From Affinundibacterium nitidum (GTDB taxonomy: Bacteria > Pseudomonadota > Gammaproteobacteria > Burkholderiales > Burkholderiaceae_D): DNA of 64,000 nucleotides. Below are positions 28,983 through 37,314 of this stretch, one piece after another (within the stretch, counting starts at the first letter, position 1; every line of letters starts with the position of its first letter). A program made the translations under genes and the position numbers. Under the pieces are notes generated by a model. It was not told the DNA's origin, did not search any database, and saw only the letters and a list, made by a program, of their open reading frames with translations. The stretch covers positions 1 to 64,000 of the forward strand of contig NZ_JACOFZ010000001.1 of the NCBI RefSeq assembly GCF_014284155.1, read 5' to 3'.

Positions 28983-29483
28983 ATGAAACGCCTTCCATTA
29001 ATCGTAAATTTGCTTCTGACTCTTGCGTTGTGTTCTGTGCTTGCTTTTTGGGGATTGCGTTTGTTTACACCAAAACTTCGCCCTGTAGCGGCACCGGTCT
29101 CGGTTGCCAGCTACGAGCCTGGAGTTGGGCAATGGGGAACCTTGTTTGGTCAATCGGCAGTTGCCGAAGCTGCACCAAGCAGTTATCAAGTAAAAGGTGT
29201 GATCGTTGCTCCACGGGCCAACGATAGTGCAGCGATTATCGTTGTGGAAGGAAAGCCTACATTTACCATTGGGGTTGGAAAAACCTTGAGTCCTGGAGTT
29301 GTTTTGAGTGAAGTACATGTAGACCATGTCATTGTGACCGAGGCAGGATTACCTAGGCGAATTGATTTGCCACCACCACCGCCCGCTGCTGCGGGCTTAA
29401 ACGCAGTGACAAATGCCGGTAATAATTTAAATCAACCTGCTGCTCCTGTTTCGCAACCAATTCCACCTACTCAATCAAATTAA
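28983..29483 (+). CDS. gspC: Short GspC-like type II secretion protein
   Basis: A 166-residue protein with an N-terminal transmembrane helix (about residues 8-27) and a homology-region domain (YQVKGVIVAPRANDSAAIIVVEGK) that in GspC contacts GspD. It then ends in a Pro/Ala/Asn-rich tail. The C-terminal PDZ or coiled-coil domain of longer GspC proteins is absent. It is the last gsp gene of this operon. No T-rich terminator follows before the next gene. Confidence 0.88.
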   Translation: MKRLPLIVNLLLTLALCSVLAFWGLRLFTPKLRPVAAPVSVASYEPGVGQWGTLFGQSAVAEAAPSSYQVKGVIVAPRANDSAAIIVVEGKPTFTIGVGKTLSPGVVLSEVHVDHVIVTEAGLPRRIDLPPPPPAAAGLNAVTNAGNNLNQPAAPVSQPIPPTQSN

Positions 29484-29521
29484 TCTATTTTTGAATTTTG
29501 AGACCTACTGGAGGGGCTTTT

Positions 29522-30322
29522 TTGGCTACCTACCCCGATGACTTTGAGCCTATGCTCGAATCAGCACATTCAAGTTGGCGAGCGATTTTGCGAGAGGGAC
29601 TGCAGGCGATCGAGCAGCAATCTCCCAATTATCTTACGGATCTAATTGCAACGGGCTTTTTGCCGAGGCAAACAAGTCTGTTTGCCGCTTTCTCGCAACC
29701 ACTTCAACGCGTTAGTTACGTTCTCGTGGGAGAAGGCCCTTATCCTCGCTCGGAGAGTGCCAATGGCTATTGTTTTATGGATGGCGCAGTGAATAGCCTT
29801 TGGTCTAGTGATACAAAGTTTGGATTAAGTAAGCAGGTGAATCGTGCGACGTCCTTACGCAACTTCATGAAGATGCTGTTTGTGGCGGAAAATCATATTG
29901 GCCTATCCGATTTGGATTCAAACTCAATTGCAGAGTTTGTTCGGAAGGCGAGGTCAGATTCTTCGCCTTATATTCAGACGATGGCAGATCTTCAAACAAA
30001 CTTTCTGCAGCGTGGCTTCTTGCTATTAAACGCCTCGCTCGTTTTTCGCTCTGATGTGGCTCCTGCTAAAGATGCAAAAGCTTGGTCTCCTTTTCTTAAT
30101 GTTATTTTTCAGAGCCTGTCTCAAGAGTCTGGGCCTCAACAAAAAATTAAAATCATTTTATGGGGGAAAATTGCGGATCGTTTGCTTGCTTTGAAAAGCG
30201 TTCAAGCTCCGACAAACCTATCATTTGTGAGGGCTGAGCACCCTTATAATCTCAGTTTCATTTCAAATCCGGAGATGCATTCGTTGTTTCAGCCACTTCA
30301 GCTGCTTTCATTGCCTCATTGA
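29522..30322 (+). CDS. Divergent uracil-DNA glycosylase-like protein
   Basis: A 266-residue protein whose layout recalls family 1 uracil-DNA glycosylase: VLVGEGPYPR at about residues 68-76 (compare GQDPYH), GFLLLNASLVFR (compare GVLLLNTVLTV), KIILWGKIADR (compare FLLWGSHAQ) and EHPYNLS (compare HPSPLS). The catalytic aspartate position of GQDPYH is not kept, so classical UNG chemistry is doubtful. I start at TTG 29522 because GGAGGGG ends six bases upstream; an upstream TTG at 29498 is less likely. It follows gspC closely and is probably on the same transcript. No function can be assigned beyond fold similarity. Confidence 0.65.
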   Translation: MATYPDDFEPMLESAHSSWRAILREGLQAIEQQSPNYLTDLIATGFLPRQTSLFAAFSQPLQRVSYVLVGEGPYPRSESANGYCFMDGAVNSLWSSDTKFGLSKQVNRATSLRNFMKMLFVAENHIGLSDLDSNSIAEFVRKARSDSSPYIQTMADLQTNFLQRGFLLLNASLVFRSDVAPAKDAKAWSPFLNVIFQSLSQESGPQQKIKIILWGKIADRLLALKSVQAPTNLSFVRAEHPYNLSFISNPEMHSLFQPLQLLSLPH

Positions 30323-30545
30323 ATTAAGTAAAAGTTAAGTGCAAGCCTCTAAATCTTTGCGGCTTCTTTCATTCTCACTCGTTGCGTAACTTCGTTGTTG
30401 TTTTTGTGCGATGTCCAAGCCAGCATCTGTAGTCGTCATGAAAAATTTGCCTCAAATCAACAAAAAATCTGTGGGTTTACATGCCCGAACACCAACTCTA
30501 CTGTAGAATATTTCCACTAGGATCATTTGCTTAGGAAACGGTCAG

Positions 30546-30567
30546 AAACCATTCTCCGAGATGGTTT
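30546..30567 (+). other. Hairpin upstream of the HD-GYP gene
   Basis: AAACCAT and ATGGTTT pair around an 8-base loop about 30 bases before the start codon. The 30323-30598 gap shows nothing else I can name; in particular the conserved blocks of a cyclic-di-GMP riboswitch are not visible. Confidence 0.4.
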
Positions 30568-30598
30568 AGTAATAGTTAAGATCTTTTGATTACCAATT

Positions 30599-31849
30599 AT
30601 GATTAAGAAAATCAGCTTCGAACAGATCCGAAAAGGGATGTATATCCATGAACTTTGTGCTTCGTGGATGAGTTCACCTTTTTGGCAAAAATCGTTTCTG
30701 ATCGAAAATCAAGCTACGATAGATAAGATTCGCAAAGCGGGTATTCAAGAAGCATGGATCGACACGACCAAAGGTTGCGACGTCCTCGTTGTAGCTGAAA
30801 ACATTGTAGTTGCCGAGGTTGATCCTGAGCCAGAAGTTGAAGTCTTCGCAGAACCCGAACCACGTGTTCCTTATGACACCATCACTCCAATTTCCATGGA
30901 CGCTGAGATGGGGCGGGCTGCACAAATTGTCGGTAAGTCAAAGACTGCTGTGTTCTCGATGTTTACTGAAGCTCGAATGGGTAAGGCAATCGAAGCGGAG
31001 CAAGCGATGCCTTTGGTTGAGGAAATCGCTAATTCGGTCATGAGAAACCCTGGCGCTTTAATTGGCTTGGCGAGACTCAAAACTGCGGATGACTACACTT
31101 ATATGCATTCAGTTGCAGTGTGTGCTTTGATGATTGCCTTGGCTCGTCAACTTAAACTCAGTGACAATGAAACTCGTGAAGCAGGATTAGCCGGACTTTT
31201 GCACGACATCGGCAAGATGGCTGTGCCATCCGACATTCTGAATAAACCTGGTAAGTTGACGGATGAAGAATTTGTGTCAATTAAGGAACATCCAGGCGCA
31301 GGCTATGAAATGCTTTTGGAAGCAAAGGGCGTAGGCCAGATTGCGCTTGATGTTTGTTTGCACCACCACGAAAAGATGGATGGAACAGGATATCCTAAAG
31401 GCTTGAAGGGCGACCAGATTAGCCTGTATGCAAAAATGGGGGCGGTGTGTGACGTTTATGATGCTATTACATCCAATCGTCCCTATAAGGCAGGCTGGTG
31501 TCCTGCCGAATCTTTGAAAAAAATGTCTGAGTGGGCCCGTGGCCATTTTGACGAAACCGTGTTTCAAGCATTCGTAAGAAGTATTGGCATTTATCCAGTC
31601 GGGACGCTTGTCAAATTGCAGTCTGGGCGGCTTGGTGTGGTTGTTGAGCAGCAGATGGGGAAATCGTTACTCTTACCAAAAGTAAGGGCGTTCTTTTCTA
31701 CCCAATCAATGGCTTATATTTCCCCGGTGCTGTTGGATCTAAGTGCGCCGGGTAATCGAGATAAAATTGTTTCTCGTGAGGATGCTATTACTTGGGGGTT
31801 GAAGGAAATTGATCGCTTTTGGCTTGGTGATGCCGCAGGTCCTCAGTAG
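30599..31849 (+). CDS. HD-GYP domain cyclic-di-GMP phosphodiesterase
   Basis: The 416-residue cytoplasmic protein has an N-terminal DUF3391 domain (KISFEQIRKGMYIHEL) and a full HD-GYP domain. The metal ligands are present: H170 (YMHS), H202-D203 (LLHDIGKMAVP), HHHE at 255-258 and the GYP signature DGTGYPKGL at 261-269. Such proteins break down cyclic-di-GMP to pGpG or GMP and favour motility over biofilm. An acidic Glu/Pro-rich linker sits at about residues 72-92. No signal-receiver domain is attached. Confidence 0.95.
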   Translation: MIKKISFEQIRKGMYIHELCASWMSSPFWQKSFLIENQATIDKIRKAGIQEAWIDTTKGCDVLVVAENIVVAEVDPEPEVEVFAEPEPRVPYDTITPISMDAEMGRAAQIVGKSKTAVFSMFTEARMGKAIEAEQAMPLVEEIANSVMRNPGALIGLARLKTADDYTYMHSVAVCALMIALARQLKLSDNETREAGLAGLLHDIGKMAVPSDILNKPGKLTDEEFVSIKEHPGAGYEMLLEAKGVGQIALDVCLHHHEKMDGTGYPKGLKGDQISLYAKMGAVCDVYDAITSNRPYKAGWCPAESLKKMSEWARGHFDETVFQAFVRSIGIYPVGTLVKLQSGRLGVVVEQQMGKSLLLPKVRAFFSTQSMAYISPVLLDLSAPGNRDKIVSREDAITWGLKEIDRFWLGDAAGPQ

Positions 31850-31941
31850 CTTGCAGTTGGATATATTTCACCACTATTTTCGACCTGAAATAAATTTCTT
31901 GTCCGATGAAAATCATGGAATGCATCGGTTAAAATGCTTCT

Positions 31942-32688
31942 ATGAAAATTTTGATCAGTAATGACGACGGATATCAAGCACCAGGCATTCATGCTTTAGC
32001 TGAAGCGCTACGCACTATTGCCGACATCACGGTGGTAGCGCCGGAATGCAATCGCTCTGGAACTTCCAATGCACTAACTCTTGATCGGGCGCTTCGTCTG
32101 CATCAATCCGATAATGGATATTATTTTGTCGACGGAACGCCGACTGATTGTGTTCATATTGCGCTCACAGCCTTAATGGATTCGCCTCCAGATTTGATCG
32201 TCTCCGGTATTAATCAAGGTCAGAACATGGGTGATGACACACTCTATTCAGGTACCGTTGCTGCCGCCACTGAAGCTTATTTGTTCGGAATTCCAGCGAT
32301 CGCATTTTCTCAAGTTGATAAGGGGTGGCAGAACCTCGAAAGTGCGGCTAAGTTTGCTCGCTCGTTGGTCTTGAACGGACTTCCAGGTCTACCGAAACCT
32401 TATTTGCTCAATGTGAATATTCCCAATCTTCCAGAGCACGAGTTGAAAGGTACTCGGCTCGCCCGTCTTGGGAAGCGACATGTTTCCGAGCCAGTTATTC
32501 GAGAGCTTGATGCAGATGGTAAGCCTCGCTATTGGATTGGACCCCCAGGTGCTGCGAAAGATGCTGGAGAGGGTACCGACTTTTTTTATACTTCGCAGGG
32601 TTATGTAACGCTAACACCATTACAAATTGATCTTACGAATTACCGTCAATTGCAAGTTCTTGAACAATTGGAATTAGGATCGCTATGA
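31942..32688 (+). CDS. surE: 5'/3'-nucleotidase SurE
   Basis: A 248-residue SurE with the metal-binding [16 protein letters not shown] start, the [14 protein letters not shown] loop, [11 protein letters not shown] and [22 protein letters not shown]. It dephosphorylates nucleoside monophosphates and is linked to stress survival. The stop overlaps pcm by four bases, giving the well-known surE-pcm-nlpD-rpoS order. Confidence 0.97.
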   Translation: MKILISNDDGYQAPGIHALAEALRTIADITVVAPECNRSGTSNALTLDRALRLHQSDNGYYFVDGTPTDCVHIALTALMDSPPDLIVSGINQGQNMGDDTLYSGTVAAATEAYLFGIPAIAFSQVDKGWQNLESAAKFARSLVLNGLPGLPKPYLLNVNIPNLPEHELKGTRLARLGKRHVSEPVIRELDADGKPRYWIGPPGAAKDAGEGTDFFYTSQGYVTLTPLQIDLTNYRQLQVLEQLELGSL

Positions 32689-33575
32689 GTGACAAAGAGC
32701 GCCGATTTCCATTAAGTTTGTCTTCAGTTGTGGACTCTACTAAGAACTCCCGTTCTGTCAAAGTAGCAATGCCACAAACTGCGGTGCAGAATGCAGCAAA
32801 CCATCAGAAAAGCTCGCTCAAATCTTCGTCGGAGAAAACGACGTTTTTTGGTGGCACGAAGACAGCTCAGGCAAAGGTAGTAGACAAACCGGTGCCCAAT
32901 GTTGGCGGTGAACAAACCAGTTCGAGGTCTAATTCAAGCTTTATGGTGTCGGACAGGATTCGTCAAGCAATGGTTGCACGCGTCGCTCAACAAGGTGTGA
33001 AAGATGCTCTGGTGTTAGCTTCAATGGAAGCGATTCCTCGCCATCTTTTTATTGAGTCTGGGTTGTCGGGACAAGCTTATATCGATGCTTCACTTCCAAT
33101 CGGTCATCATCAAACAATTTCTCAGCCATACATTGTGGCGCGAATGATAGAGATTATGCGAAATGGGAAAGTGCTCGATAAAGTTTTAGAAATTGGTACC
33201 GGCTGCGGTTATCAAGCGGCCGTGCTGTCGCTCGTCGCAAAAGATGTGTATTCGATTGAACGCATTAAGGCCTTACACGAATTGGCGAAAGAAAATTTGC
33301 GCCCGATGAGAATTGCCAACATTCGTCTGCATTATGGGGATGGCATGCTAGGATTGCCACAAGTGGCGCCATTTGACGGTATTATATTGGCTGCAGCAGG
33401 CATGGAAGTGCCTCAAGCATTACTCGAACAACTTGCGGTTGGGGGGCGGCTTATAGCGCCGGTCGGTGGCCGAAATCAGGTACTGCAATTAATTGAAAGA
33501 TTGAGCGCAAAAGAGTGGCGAAGTTCGGTTTTAGAGCAATGCCATTTTGTACCTCTGCATCAAGGTGTAATTTAG
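32685..33575 (+). CDS. pcm: Protein-L-isoaspartate O-methyltransferase
   Basis: Residues about 85-296 form a standard Pcm with the SAM-binding [15 protein letters not shown] and the substrate loop [19 protein letters not shown]. It repairs isoaspartyl damage in aged proteins. The first 85 or so residues are a Ser/Lys/Thr-rich extension not found in E. coli Pcm and probably disordered; I keep the ATG at 32685 because it overlaps the surE stop. Confidence 0.95.
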   Translation: MSDKERRFPLSLSSVVDSTKNSRSVKVAMPQTAVQNAANHQKSSLKSSSEKTTFFGGTKTAQAKVVDKPVPNVGGEQTSSRSNSSFMVSDRIRQAMVARVAQQGVKDALVLASMEAIPRHLFIESGLSGQAYIDASLPIGHHQTISQPYIVARMIEIMRNGKVLDKVLEIGTGCGYQAAVLSLVAKDVYSIERIKALHELAKENLRPMRIANIRLHYGDGMLGLPQVAPFDGIILAAAGMEVPQALLEQLAVGGRLIAPVGGRNQVLQLIERLSAKEWRSSVLEQCHFVPLHQGVI

Positions 33576-33612
33576 GTTGTGTAGACCCTGTCGTAATTTA
33601 AAGAAGTTGAAC

Positions 33613-34551
33613 ATGATAAACCGAAATTTGAATGCGAAAGACAATGTGTTTAGAATTGGACTAGTATCTCTCCTATTCTTGTTATCCGCATGTGCAAGCA
33701 GCTTGCATCAAGCACCAGTGGTGGAACGAAGTCATGAAACGGTAAAAGAGGAGCGGAATCCTGCCCCCGAAACGCCGACCGTGAAACCAGTGGTCGACAA
33801 TCGACCAACGTACACAGTAAAGCGTGGCGATACTCTGTTGCGTATCGCGTTTGATTTAGGTCTCAATTATCGTGATATCGTCGCTTGGAATAGCTTGAGC
33901 AATCCAAACGATATTAAGGTCGACCAAGTTCTGTTCGTGGGGCCGCCTGATTCAAGTGGAGTTGCCAAGGCTACGCCAATCAACCCTAACCAAAACGTCG
34001 AAGTAAGAAATTTGACGCCAATAAATCCATCGACCAATAAGACCTCACCACGTGGTGACAAAAAGGCGTATTCAGAGACTGCACTTGCAGAAATGCAAAA
34101 AGCAGATTCAGGTCCTAGCACGCCAATTCAGACGGCCAAGGTCGAGACGCCAGCAGTAAAACCCGTAGAGAAAGTTGTCACAGAAACGATTGAGTGGATG
34201 TGGCCAACTGAAGGGAAAGCATTGTCGACGTTTGATGAGCAGCGTGGAAAAGGTATTGATATCTCAGGTAAGTTGGGACAAGACGTGTTTGCAGTAGCCC
34301 CTGGTAAAGTAATTTATGAGGGCAATGCAATGCGTGGATATGGCAATATCATCATCGTCAAACATGCCAACAATTACTTGTCTGCTTATGCGCATAACAA
34401 AACGAATTTAGTAAAAGAAGGCCAGCCTGTCGCCCGAGGACAAAAAATTGCGGAGATGGGGAATACTGATGCTGAAAGTGTGAAATTGCATTTTGAAATT
34501 CGTCAGACTGGCAAGCCTGTGGACCCGCTCAAGCTACTGCCTCAACGGTAA
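33613..34551 (+). CDS. nlpD: NlpD-like lipoprotein with LysM and M23 domains
   Basis: This outer-membrane lipoprotein has a lipobox (LLSAC), a LysM peptidoglycan-binding motif (YTVKRGDTLLRIAFDLGL) and a C-terminal M23 peptidase fold (GIDISGKLGQDVFAV, GYGNIIIVKHANNYLSAYAHN). In the visible M23 domain the first zinc ligands are not in the canonical H-x-x-x-D form, as is usual for NlpD, which activates the amidase AmiC instead of cutting peptidoglycan itself. I choose the ATG at 33613, which places the signal peptide properly. In E. coli the rpoS promoter lies within nlpD; the same may hold here. Confidence 0.93.
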   Translation: MINRNLNAKDNVFRIGLVSLLFLLSACASSLHQAPVVERSHETVKEERNPAPETPTVKPVVDNRPTYTVKRGDTLLRIAFDLGLNYRDIVAWNSLSNPNDIKVDQVLFVGPPDSSGVAKATPINPNQNVEVRNLTPINPSTNKTSPRGDKKAYSETALAEMQKADSGPSTPIQTAKVETPAVKPVEKVVTETIEWMWPTEGKALSTFDEQRGKGIDISGKLGQDVFAVAPGKVIYEGNAMRGYGNIIIVKHANNYLSAYAHNKTNLVKEGQPVARGQKIAEMGNTDAESVKLHFEIRQTGKPVDPLKLLPQR

Positions 34552-34609
34552 AGCGCAATTTTTTGTTTAAGTGGGTGTCAACCAATCTGTTTGATTTACT
34601 AACTAAACT

Positions 34610-35653
34610 ATGTCAAAAAAATCGAAGCATGAGTCATCCGTCTTAGATGAAATCGTTCAGCCAAATGATGGGCGCAACGACTTGCGAAGTGAGGCCGCAT
34701 CCATTGAAGATGAACTTGATGACGAAGCGGAATTAGATGCATCAGAAGAGGCGGTTGATGCTCCGGCTGTTGCATTGGCACCGATAGATGAAATTAAAAA
34801 CATTTTGGCGGCAGAGTTATCAACCGATACTACCCAGCACTATCTGAATCAAATCGGCACTCGGCCACTATTTGTGGCGGCCGAAGAATTGCATTATGCA
34901 ACCTTGGCAAAGCAAGGTGATTTTGCAGCACGTCAAAAAATGATCGAGCACAACTTGCGTTTGGTCGTTTCTATCGCCAAGCATTATATTAATCGCGGGG
35001 TTGCCTTACTCGACATGATCGAGGAAGGAAATCTCGGCCTCATGCATGCGATAGATAAATTTGAGCCTGAGCGCGGATTCAGATTTTCGACCTATGCCAC
35101 ATGGTGGATACGTCAAAGTATCGAGCGGGCGATCATGAATCAGGCTAGAACCATCCGCTTACCGGTGCATGTGGTCCGTGAACTCAATCAAATTTTGCGT
35201 GCAAAGTATCATCTCGAGTCTCAACAGCATGATGGCAAAGACGCGACAGTGGACGATATCGCCCATTTGGTTAGCAGGCCTATTGACGAAGTGCAGGATA
35301 TTCTTGCGTTGTCTGAACATGCGATGTCGTTAGATACCCCACTCGACGGCGATCCTCAAAGTAGTTTGCTTGACATGTTGCCTGGTGATAGTGACCATGC
35401 CCCTGATACCCAAGCAGAACACCATGAAGTGACCGTGCTCGTGAGAGATTGGCTCTCAAAGCTGCCCGAAAAACAGAGGATCGTCATCATGCGCCGTTTC
35501 GGTCTGGATAACGATGATCCTGTGACCCTAGAAACTTTGGCGGATGAAATGGGTATTACCCGCGAACGGGTACGTCAAATTCAACAGGAAGCATTGATTA
35601 AGTTGAAACGTACCTTTATCTCCCGTGGTGTAGGGCGCGACGCCTTACTCTGA
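34610..35653 (+). CDS. rpoS: RNA polymerase sigma factor RpoS
   Basis: A 347-residue sigma-70 family protein with region 1.2 ([14 protein letters not shown]), region 2 ([35 protein letters not shown]), region 3 and region 4.2 ([16 protein letters not shown]). Length, lack of the sigma-70 1.1/non-conserved block, and position after nlpD identify it as the general stress sigma factor. The acidic N-terminus (to about residue 65) is typical of betaproteobacterial RpoS. Confidence 0.96.
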   Translation: MSKKSKHESSVLDEIVQPNDGRNDLRSEAASIEDELDDEAELDASEEAVDAPAVALAPIDEIKNILAAELSTDTTQHYLNQIGTRPLFVAAEELHYATLAKQGDFAARQKMIEHNLRLVVSIAKHYINRGVALLDMIEEGNLGLMHAIDKFEPERGFRFSTYATWWIRQSIERAIMNQARTIRLPVHVVRELNQILRAKYHLESQQHDGKDATVDDIAHLVSRPIDEVQDILALSEHAMSLDTPLDGDPQSSLLDMLPGDSDHAPDTQAEHHEVTVLVRDWLSKLPEKQRIVIMRRFGLDNDDPVTLETLADEMGITRERVRQIQQEALIKLKRTFISRGVGRDALL

Positions 35654-35700
35654 TTGCTTCAAGCGACCGCGTGGTCGACAGGTTTTAGGCATTAAGCCTG

Positions 35701-35706
35701 TATAAT
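35701..35706 (+). promoter_or_regulatory. Possible -10 element before rlmD
   Basis: A perfect TATAAT lies 75 bases before the rlmD start, directly after an imperfect inverted repeat (ACAGGTTTTA, TTAAGCCTGT at 35678-35700) that could act as the rpoS terminator-like hairpin or an operator. No strong -35 is seen. Confidence 0.4.
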
Positions 35707-35780
35707 GTCGGCTTATTTACTCCTGCTTTCTGGGAAAAACGTCTCTCGGCGCCTTTTTGCGCGTCGCTCCTTTGATTATC

Positions 35781-37115
35781 ATGAATACAATTAATATCCG
35801 TTCTTTAGACATGGACGCGCGTGGCGTCGGGCATTTGGAAAATGAAGATGGCACCCCAGGAAAAGTCATTTTCGTCGAGGGTGCTTTACCGGGTGAAACG
35901 GTTGGCTTTAATCCTTACAAGAAAAAAGCCAGTTGGGAAGCAGCGACCATGGGCGCATTGGTAAAAGAATCTTCACAGCGTATCAAACCGAAATGCCCTC
36001 ACTTTGGTGTGTGTGGTGGATGTTCTATGCAACATCTTGAGCCAAATGCCCAAGTCGCAATGAAGCAGCGTGTCTTAGAGGATAACTTAGGGCACATCGG
36101 CAAAGTAAAACCTGAAATGGTGATGCGACCCATTTATGGTCCAACTTGGGGTTATCGTTATCGCGCCCGTTTGTCGGTGCGGAATGTGCACAAGAAAGGC
36201 ATCGTTCTCGTTGGTTTTCATGAGAAAAAATCGCGATACGTGGCCAATATGGAGACCTGCGAGATCTTGCCTCCGCATATATCGGCGATGCTCATGCCGT
36301 TGCGTGATTTGATTTCTTCGTTGACGATTATCGAAGCTATGCCGCAGATCGAATTGGCCATAGGCGAAGGGGTGACGGCAATGGTGCTGCGGATCATGCA
36401 GCCATTGGGTGATGGCGATGCTGAAAAACTAAAGTCTTTCGCTGATCAACATCAAGTGCAATGGTGGTTGCAAACTGCCGGGCCAGATAGTGCTGAACCT
36501 TATTATCCAGCGATTTCAGATCTGCATTATTCGCTACCAGAATTTGGTGTGAAAATGCCGTTTAAACCGACTGATTTTACTCAAGTCAATCATCATATTA
36601 ATCGGGTATTAGTTGCTCGCGCTTTAGGCCTTCTTGATGTTCAAAAAGATGAGCGTATTCTCGATCTCTTCTGTGGTCTTGGAAATTTTACTTTGCCGAT
36701 CGCAACTCAAGCACGTGAAGTAGTTGGGATTGAGGGAAGTACTGCTTTAACGGAGCGCGCTTTGGAGAATGCGAAAGCGAATGGTCTAGATCACAAAACC
36801 TCTTTTGCGACTCGCAATTTGTTTGAGGCAAAAGCCGAAGACTTCGTCGCTTTAGGTAAGTTTGATCGTTTTTTAATTGACCCACCTCGAGATGGTGCAA
36901 TGGCGGTATGCCAAGCTTTAATTGACTTGGGTAAATTGGCGCCAGAACTTCGTCCAAAGCGTATAGTGTACGTCTCTTGTAGCCCATCTACATTGGCGCG
37001 CGATGCGGGTATGCTGGTCAACGAGGCGGGTTATATTATGTCGAAAGCGGGTGTGGTGAATATGTTTCCACATACCTCCCATGTGGAATCGATGGCAGTA
37101 TTTAATCTACCTTGA
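35781..37115 (+). CDS. rlmD: 23S rRNA (uracil-1939-C5) methyltransferase RlmD
   Basis: The 444-residue enzyme has a TRAM domain at the start, the iron-sulfur cysteines (CPHFGVCGGC plus a later ETCEIL), the SAM site (ILDLFCGLGNFTLP) and the catalytic cysteine in YVSCSPSTLARD. This set defines RlmD. I begin at ATG 35781 since the upstream TTG at 35757 adds only eight unlikely residues. It ends just before a strong terminator. Confidence 0.95.
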   Translation: MNTINIRSLDMDARGVGHLENEDGTPGKVIFVEGALPGETVGFNPYKKKASWEAATMGALVKESSQRIKPKCPHFGVCGGCSMQHLEPNAQVAMKQRVLEDNLGHIGKVKPEMVMRPIYGPTWGYRYRARLSVRNVHKKGIVLVGFHEKKSRYVANMETCEILPPHISAMLMPLRDLISSLTIIEAMPQIELAIGEGVTAMVLRIMQPLGDGDAEKLKSFADQHQVQWWLQTAGPDSAEPYYPAISDLHYSLPEFGVKMPFKPTDFTQVNHHINRVLVARALGLLDVQKDERILDLFCGLGNFTLPIATQAREVVGIEGSTALTERALENAKANGLDHKTSFATRNLFEAKAEDFVALGKFDRFLIDPPRDGAMAVCQALIDLGKLAPELRPKRIVYVSCSPSTLARDAGMLVNEAGYIMSKAGVVNMFPHTSHVESMAVFNLP

Positions 37116-37141
37116 AAATTATGTGGTAGTATGTAATTCAA

Positions 37142-37170
37142 CAGCCGGCTCTCGAAGCCGGCTTTTTTTT
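37142..37170 (+). terminator. Rho-independent terminator after rlmD
   Basis: AGCCGGCT and AGCCGGCT pair around TCTCGA-centred loop bases and are followed by eight T residues, 26 bases after the rlmD stop. Confidence 0.93.
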
Positions 37171-37314
37171 GGGGAGTGCGATTTCGTATAAACATGATTG
37201 CGCATTTGTTGTAAGCGTGACATATCTCTCCTGTTGTCAGCTTGCAAGATTTGAATTGAGCGCGGATACTCAAATTGCAAGTGAAAGAGAAAATAAGATA
37301 AAGGAAAAAAATAT

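Noticed and set aside
30323-30598. Cyclic-di-GMP riboswitch before the HD-GYP gene
   Set aside because: Only a simple 7-bp hairpin is visible; the conserved riboswitch core is absent.
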